Position numbers and translations under genes: made by a program. Under the pieces are notes generated by a model that saw only the letters and a program-made list of their open reading frames with translations, was not told the DNA's origin and did no database searches. A DNA stretch of 64,000 nt from DAONFI01 sp035403485 (GTDB lineage: Bacteria > Planctomycetota > Phycisphaerae > SM23-33): NCBI GenBank assembly GCA_964536835.1, contig CAZIAZ010000005.1:1-64000 (forward strand). The letters are read 5' to 3'. Positions 16,635-23,208 of this stretch are shown piece after piece (within the stretch, counting starts at the first letter, position 1; the number at the start of each line of letters is the position of its first letter).

Positions 16635-17753
16635 ATGAATCTTTTTTTAGGACTTTACACCGGCGCGGCGTGCGACGGAATCGACGCTGTAATAATTTCG
16701 ATTGACGGAAAAGTCGGCAACGACATGACGACAGAAATTGTCGCGTCTGAAAGCATGCTCATGCCCGACTCTACGCGACGGGAACTGCTGGCCATCGCCG
16801 GCGGCAAACAGGTCCCCGCCGACCATATGGCGAAAATGTCACAAGACCTCGCCGGCTCAGCCGCCACCATGGGCAGAATGCTCATCGCGAGCACAGGCAT
16901 CAGGAACGACGACGTTACCGCATGCGGCTGGAGCGGATTTGAAGTCGGCCGTCGGGATTCATGCATACTGGAATTGACCGACCAGGCGTTATTGGCTCAT
17001 AAATTGTCAATGCCGGTCGTCAGCGGCTTTATCGCAAGCGATATTGCAGCAGGCGGCAAAGGCTGCGGAATTTCGGCGTGGTGCGACTGGCAGCGTTTCA
17101 GGGATAACAGGCTGACGCGGGCAGTGGTGAATCTCGGCGGACTGGCGGAAATGATTTTCATACCAGCCGACGCACAACCGGATGACGTAATAGCCGGCCA
17201 TGTCGGGCCTGGCACATGCGTGATTGACGATCTGACGTTCAGATATCAGCACAAAATTTACGATACCGACGGCTCGATTGCTTCGTCCGGCAAGGTCGTG
17301 CCGGAGCTTTTGAACACCCTGCAGGCTAAGCCGTTCTTTCACGAAAATTTTCCACGGTCGACATCACTATTCGAATTTTCGCCCGTCTATCTGTTTCAGG
17401 TCATCCAGGAAGCGCACAAATTTGCATGTACCGGCCCTGACCTGATAGCGACTATGACGGAGCTGACGGCGTGGTCGGTGGCGAAGGCTGTCGAGTCGAT
17501 GACGGAACGGCCGCACGAGGTGATATTATGCGGCGGCGGCGCACTCAACATCCATCTTGCCGACAGAATCCGCCGTCGGCTGAGCCCGTCAAGCGTATAT
17601 ACCGTAGAAAAATACGGCATACCACTGCGAGCCAAGAAAGCTCTGGACACGGCGATATTGGCGGCGGCAAGGATTCAGGGCTTTAAAACACACATCCACG
17701 CAGTAACAGGAGCATCCGCCGATTGCACGCAGGGCAGCATTACGATACCATAG
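16635..17753 (+). CDS. anmK: Anhydro-N-acetylmuramic acid kinase
   Basis: Phosphorylates and opens 1,6-anhydro-MurNAc from recycled peptidoglycan to MurNAc-6-phosphate. 372 residues, normal. Seen: LGLYTGAACDGIDAVII in place of the usual GxMSGTSxDGID, SGFIASDIAAGG, VVNLGGLAEMIFIP, GPGTCVIDDL, and the C-terminal ILCGGGALN. The change at the first motif (TGAACDGID) keeps the acidic Asp but alters the phosphate-loop residues, so activity is probable but not certain. Downstream in the pathway MurQ would be needed; none is in the window. The last gene of the 15.2-17.8 kb plus-strand run. Confidence 0.85.
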   Translation: MNLFLGLYTGAACDGIDAVIISIDGKVGNDMTTEIVASESMLMPDSTRRELLAIAGGKQVPADHMAKMSQDLAGSAATMGRMLIASTGIRNDDVTACGWSGFEVGRRDSCILELTDQALLAHKLSMPVVSGFIASDIAAGGKGCGISAWCDWQRFRDNRLTRAVVNLGGLAEMIFIPADAQPDDVIAGHVGPGTCVIDDLTFRYQHKIYDTDGSIASSGKVVPELLNTLQAKPFFHENFPRSTSLFEFSPVYLFQVIQEAHKFACTGPDLIATMTELTAWSVAKAVESMTERPHEVILCGGGALNIHLADRIRRRLSPSSVYTVEKYGIPLRAKKALDTAILAAARIQGFKTHIHAVTGASADCTQGSITIP

Positions 17754-17829
17754 AAAGAAAATGTACTCAGCCTCGCAACGCCACCATGGCAAGCAATTTC
17801 CAATCATCTGATTCTCCCGACCGGAACGG

Positions 17830-17858
17830 TTGACAATTTTTGGGATTATAAGTAGTAT
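17830..17858 (+). promoter_or_regulatory. Sigma-70-type promoter of the FkbM gene
   Basis: Perfect -35 TTGACA (17830-17835), a 17-base spacer, and -10 TAGTAT (17853-17858). Transcription would start near 17865, giving a leader of about 22 bases before the ATG at 17888, with GAAGGA in it. The best promoter match in the window by eye. Confidence 0.6.
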
Positions 17859-17887
17859 ACGTATCAACTTTTGAAGGAATAGTGATA

Positions 17888-18697
17888 ATGAGTTTTTACA
17901 AAGAATTGGGCCGTGCCCTGGTCAAACTGAAAATTTCCAAGTATTTCAGAATCCGTAAAAAGAATTTTTCATTACGATTCTACCCCACAGCGCAATCGCT
18001 GGTTCTGTGGGTTGACGCTTTACAGAAAAAAAATCACTATCAGTCGGATGAAACCTTTTTTGAAATGTATCTTCGCCCTGAAGATACCGTTATCGACGTC
18101 GGCGCCAATGTCGGTCTTTATACGCTTCTGGCTGCATCCGTCGTAGGCCCAAAAGGCCACGTCTATTCCATCGAGCCGCATCCAACAATCTTCAGCTACC
18201 TCACGGAAAACATAAAGTTAAATCATTTCACCAATATCCAGCCTTTCAACGTCGCCATCGGTGAAAAAAACGGCAATACCTGTTTTACCGATAAAAAACA
18301 TGACGACATAAATGCCGTCTCCGACAGCGAAACCGGCATTCATGTAAAATTATGTACGCTGGACGACATAATCCAAACAGGAGATACTGTAAATCTTCTG
18401 AAAATCGACGTAGAAGGTTATGAAAAATTCGTTTTGACTGGAGCTCCGCGAATTCTCAGCCAGACTGACTGTATTTTTATAGAGTCATATGAAAGCAATT
18501 TTGCCAGATTCAACTGCTCCACCCAGGAAATTATCGCCATATTAAAACAGCACAATTTTTTCATATTTTCTTACGAAGGTCAAACCCTCCGCGAAATCAG
18601 CGAAGACTACGTTTCCCAATCGTGCGAAAATTTTATCGCCGTAAAAGACATCAACAAATTTCTTGAACGCACAGGCATGCAAATCGTATCGCATTAA
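17888..18697 (+). CDS. FkbM family SAM-dependent methyltransferase
   Basis: A 269-residue protein. Seen: the FkbM/SAM signature DTVIDVGANVGLYTLLAASV with GxGxxG-type glycines and an acidic residue in YSIEPHPT, then LLKIDVEGYEKFVLTGA, the classic FkbM post-motif. Family members O-methylate sugars and natural products; substrate unknown. ATG at 17888 has GAAGGA nine bases before it; a GTG at 17882 is an alternative. The local sequence is more A+T-rich than the surrounding core genes, and it is the first gene of the islet that ends at tRNA-Ser. No glycosyltransferases are adjacent. Confidence 0.85.
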   Translation: MSFYKELGRALVKLKISKYFRIRKKNFSLRFYPTAQSLVLWVDALQKKNHYQSDETFFEMYLRPEDTVIDVGANVGLYTLLAASVVGPKGHVYSIEPHPTIFSYLTENIKLNHFTNIQPFNVAIGEKNGNTCFTDKKHDDINAVSDSETGIHVKLCTLDDIIQTGDTVNLLKIDVEGYEKFVLTGAPRILSQTDCIFIESYESNFARFNCSTQEIIAILKQHNFFIFSYEGQTLREISEDYVSQSCENFIAVKDINKFLERTGMQIVSH

Positions 18698-18775
18698 TGT
18701 GTTTAGGGCGGTTCTCGAAATTATTTTTTTGTGAAACATATTGACCGGAAAAGGCAGAATCAGTGCACAATGATT

Positions 18776-19708
18776 TCACCGCCCGAATTTTCCAGTCCGA
18801 TTCCAGTTTTCAGTCTCAAAATTTTTCGGCGAAACACCAAATCGCTTCTTAAATATTTTGGAGAAAAAATACTGGTCTGAAAATCCCAATTTGTCGGCTA
18901 TCTCGCCGCAATTCAATCCGCTAGTCCGCAGCAGCTGTGCCGCAGCCTGCAACCGAAGTTCAATTTGATATGCTTTGGGGCTGACGCCGAATTCTTTCTG
19001 AAAAGCACGGCAAAAGTGATATTTACTGAGATTGGCGATATCCGCGATATCGTTCAGGCATATACCGGCGGAATAGTTGCTGTCTATATATTTTTTTACC
19101 TTTTCCAGTCTGCTTTTTTTATTGGTAACACACGGCAAATGAGGCGTATATGTTTCAACAATACATTCAAGCAGCCTGAATATTCGTCGATAACAGGCTG
19201 AAAGATTTTTCCCTCCGGATTCTTTTAAAATGTTGCATTCTTCCTGAAATAAATCGCAAATGACTTTTGTTTTTTCCGCAGAACATTCAGAAACGGCGGG
19301 AATTTCAGAAAGATTATCCAAACCGAACAGATTGGCAAGATAAATTCCAATCGGCATATCAAGTTCAATGCCATCGCCATTGACGAGAGAGAATGTCAGT
19401 TCATGATAGTCAAACGTACCTGGACGCAGAGGCCCAAAGTCATGCGGCTGCTCGGGAGACGTAATCACGAGCGTTCCGCGTTTGCATTCAACCGCTTTGT
19501 CATCAAGGCTGAAATAATTATTGTAGCCCAAGAACAGAACTATGTGAAACACTTTATGGTGATGACAGGAAGGAGAGCTGATTCTTCGCTGCTGCCTTTG
19601 TTGAAATAATGTGGTATGCCTGAACAGAAAAATAACTTTTCCGGCGGCTGAATCAAAATTCAGCATCTGCGGCATGATGGCAGGCAACGATGTCAGTTCA
19701 TAGTGCAT
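18776..19708 (-). CDS. AraC family transcriptional regulator
   Basis: About 310 residues. The N-terminal part resembles a cupin-like sugar-sensing domain (VLFLGYNNYFSLDDKAVECKRGTLVITSPEQPH). The C-terminus holds two helix-turn-helix motifs: CLNDIADIANLSKYHFCRAF, then GEIADKLGFSDQYFFSKIFKKRFGVSP, the AraC signature. ATG at 19708 is used; the open frame begins six codons earlier with TTG. No ribosome site is seen. It is divergent from the URO-D-like gene, with 169 bases between, so it most likely controls the URO-D-like/GH20-like pair in response to a carbohydrate (inference). Confidence 0.9.
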   Translation of the reverse strand: MHYELTSLPAIMPQMLNFDSAAGKVIFLFRHTTLFQQRQQRRISSPSCHHHKVFHIVLFLGYNNYFSLDDKAVECKRGTLVITSPEQPHDFGPLRPGTFDYHELTFSLVNGDGIELDMPIGIYLANLFGLDNLSEIPAVSECSAEKTKVICDLFQEECNILKESGGKNLSACYRRIFRLLECIVETYTPHLPCVTNKKSRLEKVKKYIDSNYSAGICLNDIADIANLSKYHFCRAFQKEFGVSPKAYQIELRLQAAAQLLRTSGLNCGEIADKLGFSDQYFFSKIFKKRFGVSPKNFETENWNRTGKFGR

Positions 19709-19877
19709 ATTAGCAATATAATACAAAAAAATAGCAACTTAAGCCATTGTTACGCCTTATAAAAGCAATATACTATATTATATAAAATATGTGCAGAATC
19801 GCAAGAGCATTTAAATATGATCGGAAATTTCGTAATCTACGGGTTTTAACCGTTGAGTTTCACATTGGAGAATATTT

Positions 19878-20855
19878 ATGACCTCACGTGAAATCATTTT
19901 GGCTAACTTTGCAAATGATGCCGGCATAAGGCCAGGAATGGATTTCGACCGTGGCCGTATGAACGATCTTTTTTACGGCGGCGCAGAGCCATACGGTTAT
20001 ACACAGAGACGTTGGACAGAAGGCTCTCGTGAATATTACGATGACCCCTGGGGTAATATCTGGGTGCGGATGAAGGATGGCTGCCAAAAGGGTGAAATAT
20101 ATAAACAGGCCCTGGATAACTGGGATAATCTGGATTCAATGACATGGCCTGATTTTTCAGCCGATTCCTGCTATAAAGCCGTTCGTGCTGATTTTGCAGC
20201 AGACAGTGAACGGTTTCATATATTCTGTCTGCCCGGCTGGATATTTGAACGGTCACGCTATCTCCGTCGCCTAGACGAATACTTTATTGACATGATTGAG
20301 AATCCTGAAAAATTGCACGTACTGCACAATAAATTGGCAGATATTTTCAGCGGCATCATAGTCAAAGCGGCTGAAATCGGAGCGGATGCAATATTTTTCT
20401 GCGAAGATATGGGTACGCAGAAAGGCTTATTCTTTAGCGCGGCGATGTGGCGTGAATTTTTTGGCGCTATTTATCGTCGCCTTTTTGGCATGGCACATGA
20501 CTGCGGCATGAAAGTCATGATGCATTCCTGCGGGTATAATTGGGATATTTTGCCGGATTTAATTGCAGCCGGCGTAGACTGCTTCCAGTTTGACCAGCCG
20601 TTAATATACGACACAAAAAAACTCGCCCTCCTGCTCAAGCAACATAAAAAGGTTCTATGGTCGCCTGTGGACATTCAAAAAGTCATGCCGACCGGCAACA
20701 GGGAATTAATTGAGTCGGCAGCTCGCGAAATGGTTCGTGCATATAGAGGCGGTTTAATATGCAAAAATTATACCGACTTAGCCGGTATCGGAGTTAAAAA
20801 AGAATGGGATGAGTGGGCATATGATGCAATATGCCATGAAGCTGGAATAAATTGA
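19878..20855 (+). CDS. Uroporphyrinogen decarboxylase superfamily protein, MtaA/CmuA-like
   Basis: A 325-residue (beta-alpha)8 barrel. It lacks the signature of true heme URO-D and instead has MHSCGYN (H216, C218), matching the HxCG zinc motif of corrinoid- and thiol-dependent methyltransferases such as MtaA, plus GLICKNY (C295), in the position of the third zinc ligand. Family knowledge: MtaA-type proteins move methyl groups from a corrinoid protein to a thiol; more distant members have unknown roles. The start is clear: GGAG seven bases before ATG. The GH20-like gene follows immediately, its first possible start overlapping this stop. Together they look like an operon controlled by the divergent AraC gene. 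A methyl-transfer role on a sugar is conjecture. Confidence 0.75.
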   Translation: MTSREIILANFANDAGIRPGMDFDRGRMNDLFYGGAEPYGYTQRRWTEGSREYYDDPWGNIWVRMKDGCQKGEIYKQALDNWDNLDSMTWPDFSADSCYKAVRADFAADSERFHIFCLPGWIFERSRYLRRLDEYFIDMIENPEKLHVLHNKLADIFSGIIVKAAEIGADAIFFCEDMGTQKGLFFSAAMWREFFGAIYRRLFGMAHDCGMKVMMHSCGYNWDILPDLIAAGVDCFQFDQPLIYDTKKLALLLKQHKKVLWSPVDIQKVMPTGNRELIESAAREMVRAYRGGLICKNYTDLAGIGVKKEWDEWAYDAICHEAGIN

Positions 20856-20917
20856 TTGAAGTACCAGCTATTGTTAAAATAAAATCTCAAATCCGGTTAT
20901 ATGGAAATAGGCATAAA

Positions 20918-22540
20918 ATGACACCACCCCAAAATAATAATTTTTCCATGATATTTCACATGGATTTCAATCATGTTTCGCTTCGTAAAGAATACATCTG
21001 CAGATGGCTCGAGCGACTCAGTGATATGGGATACAATGCGATATTATGGGAAATTGAGGATAAGGTTCAACTGGAAACGTGCAGCGACGTCATTTGGCCG
21101 GAAGCATTGTCGAAGAATGAATTTCGCTCAATCTTAAATTATTCACGAAAACTCGGTCTTGAACCAATACCGCTATTGCAGACTATCGGCCACGCCGAAT
21201 ATATCCTTAAGCACGACGCCTACTGTCATATGCGAGAATTAAAAAATCGCCACGACTGTTATTGTACGTCCAATCTTGACGTCAGAAGTTTTTTGAAAAA
21301 CATGGCGGAAGAATATCTCGATATGTTTGGCGATATACAACATTTTCATATCGGCGGCGATGAGGCTTACATATTCGCATCCTGCCCAAAATGCAAGGCC
21401 GCCGCCGAGAGGCTGAATTCAAATAGCCTTTATGCCGAGCACATCATTGATATAGCACAGCCTATTATCGCCCGTGGAGTCAGGCCGGGAATATGGTCAG
21501 ACATGATGCTCAGTCATCCGGAAAATATCGAATATATACCCAAAAATCTGGCTATCTGGGACTGGAATTATTGGGACGGCGACATTAATCCTGAGGCTGT
21601 CATGGTATGGGGCAGAGGCCGTATTACAAAAGAACAGGTAAGTGAAGTAGAGAAAAAAACACTGCCTGAAATTATGGATTCGGAAGGCAACCTCAGAAGT
21701 TTTTATACGACGGATGTCCTTCGACGGTTAGGTTACGACGTTTTTATATGCAGTTCGACCCGCTCTTTCGGCGATACCGTTTTTTGCGGCTCGCATGACA
21801 TTCATTCGCATAATGTCATAGGGGCTGCACAAAAAGGGAGACGTTCAGGCTTGATGGGACATTGCGTTACCAGCTGGGCCGTGCGTATATTCAATCTTGA
21901 TATTCAAGAAGCGTGGCTGGCCATGGCGTCAGAATGTAGTACTTCACCAGAAACACAGTATGAAGATATAACCTTCCAAGTGGGAGAAAAGATTTTTGGC
22001 ATAAATCCGAAAGAATTTTATGATGCCATTGAAAAAGTGGCAACCAAGATACCATTTGCAGTTTCAGGCCACGATTCCGGCGTACAATGGTCAGGATTGA
22101 AAGATTCACTGCCGGCACCGGCAAATCATATAAAGAGCATTTTTGAAAAATGGAAAAATGAAGATAACGGCAAAAGATATGAAGAGAAAAAACAGGAACT
22201 TAAAGAAGCGTTATTGAAAATCCCACAAGGCCAAGCCAAATTGGAAAACTTCACTGAACAAGTCACAACCTCTCGTGGTAAAAATTTTTGTAAACAATGG
22301 TTAATTGCAGCCAAATTTCAGATGAGAACAGCAAAAATGGTCGAACGGGCATTCAAGCGGTTCGAGAACGGCTTTGATAAGATTGACCAGCAAGGCTACA
22401 ATGAAATCATGCGAATAAGAAAAGATTTCGAAAATTGGTTATTGTATTGGATGACACCTCAATCGGCAAAACTTAACAGTGAACTCGTCTTCAATCCTCT
22501 AGCAGAATGGTTCAAAACAACTCCTAATCTTCATCCTTAA
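20918..22540 (+). CDS. Glycoside hydrolase family 20-like protein
   Basis: About 540 residues, cytoplasmic (no signal peptide). Seen: a barrel start SMIFHMDFNHVSLRKEYICRW, LGLEPIPLLQTIGHAEY, and HIGGDEAY (D148, E149), the HxGGDE motif whose Asp-Glu pair performs substrate-assisted catalysis in beta-N-acetylhexosaminidases. Then LAIWDWNYWDGDI, and a C-terminal helical region rich in Lys and Glu (about 430-510). Substrate is unknown. The start is uncertain: TTG at 20852 overlaps the stop of the URO-D-like gene; ATG 20918 gives a better N-terminus for the fold. Downstream, its final codons are the first bases of the 164-bp tandem repeat (22531 onward). Confidence 0.7.
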   Translation: MTPPQNNNFSMIFHMDFNHVSLRKEYICRWLERLSDMGYNAILWEIEDKVQLETCSDVIWPEALSKNEFRSILNYSRKLGLEPIPLLQTIGHAEYILKHDAYCHMRELKNRHDCYCTSNLDVRSFLKNMAEEYLDMFGDIQHFHIGGDEAYIFASCPKCKAAAERLNSNSLYAEHIIDIAQPIIARGVRPGIWSDMMLSHPENIEYIPKNLAIWDWNYWDGDINPEAVMVWGRGRITKEQVSEVEKKTLPEIMDSEGNLRSFYTTDVLRRLGYDVFICSSTRSFGDTVFCGSHDIHSHNVIGAAQKGRRSGLMGHCVTSWAVRIFNLDIQEAWLAMASECSTSPETQYEDITFQVGEKIFGINPKEFYDAIEKVATKIPFAVSGHDSGVQWSGLKDSLPAPANHIKSIFEKWKNEDNGKRYEEKKQELKEALLKIPQGQAKLENFTEQVTTSRGKNFCKQWLIAAKFQMRTAKMVERAFKRFENGFDKIDQQGYNEIMRIRKDFENWLLYWMTPQSAKLNSELVFNPLAEWFKTTPNLHP

Positions 22541-22940
22541 AATTTTACAGTATGTAGCATAAGAAACGTTGGCTGATATTCTTGTAATACCGCCGAATAT
22601 ATCGGAGAGGGCGGGATTCGCTTCGCGGCGCCTTCGCTACGCTGCGGCGTCAAACCCGCGAAGTGTCTTTTGCTTCGCAAAATCCACGCGGGTTCTCATC
22701 CTTAAAATTCAGGGTATGCCGTATAAGAGACTTTGGCTGATATTCTTACAATACCGCCGAATCTACCGGAGAGGGCGGGATTCACTTCGCGGCGCCTTCG
22801 CTACGCTGCGGCGTCAAACCCGCGAAGTGTCTTTTGCTTCGCAAAATCCACGCGGGTTCTCATCCTTAAAATTCAGGGTATGCCGTATAAGAGACTTTGG
22901 CTGATATTCTTACAATACCGCCGAATCTACCGGAGAGGGC
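22531..22940 (+). repeat. 164-bp tandem repeat containing tRNA-Ser 3'-end copies
   Basis: Units start at 22531, 22695 and 22859 (exact period 164; the third is cut off by the tRNA). Each carries GGAGAGGGCGGGATTC (22604, 22768, 22932), which on the minus strand is the 3' end of the tRNA-Ser gene. Units 1 and 2 continue with a hairpin instead of the rest of the tRNA: in unit 2 CACTTCGCGG (22783-22792) pairs with CCGCGAAGTG (22820-22829), with CGCC/GGCG inside, followed by TTTTGC-TTC-GCAAAA and an ACCCGCG...CGCGGGT pair. The left parts of units 2 and 3 are identical; unit 1 has diverged there. This repeat also covers the stop codon of the GH20-like gene. Confidence 0.9.
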
Positions 22941-23020
22941 GGGATTCGAACCCGCGATACGGCGTTAAACCGTATGCCGGTTTAGCAAACCGGTGCATTC
23001 AGCCTCTCTGCCACCTCTCC
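22931..23020 (-). tRNA. tRNA-Ser (GCU anticodon)
   Basis: Minus-strand cloverleaf, 90 bases. Acceptor stem GGAGAGG/CCTCTCC plus discriminator G; D arm with GGCAGAGAGGCTGAATGC; anticodon stem CCGGT, loop TTGCTAA (anticodon GCT), stem ACCGG; a long variable arm (ATACGG...CCGTAT) as expected for serine; T arm GCGGGTTCGAATCCCGC. No encoded CCA. It reads AGC/AGU codons. Its 3' end adjoins the tandem repeat, where fragments of the same 3' end are copied twice. Confidence 0.95.
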
Positions 23021-23208
23021 AATCATCGCTAAACAAGTAATATCAAGCGAATTCAAGCCTTAAAAAAACTTGCCACCTGATAGTACGGCAAGGGAGAGAT
23101 AATGTATTGTCTTTCACTTCGCCGGTCAAGGTCTTATATCGCTTTTTAAAAAAATAACTTCGAATTCTACGGCTTCACGGCGGCAGAGTTATCTGTTATA
23201 CTTCAGGA

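Noticed and set aside
22531..22940. CRISPR array
   Set aside because: Repeat period is 164 bases with almost identical units and no variable spacers; no cas genes are present.
22569..23032. Open frames of 99-111 residues downstream of the GH20-like gene
   Set aside because: They translate the 164-bp tandem repeat and run into tRNA-Ser; the repeated peptides come from the repeat itself.
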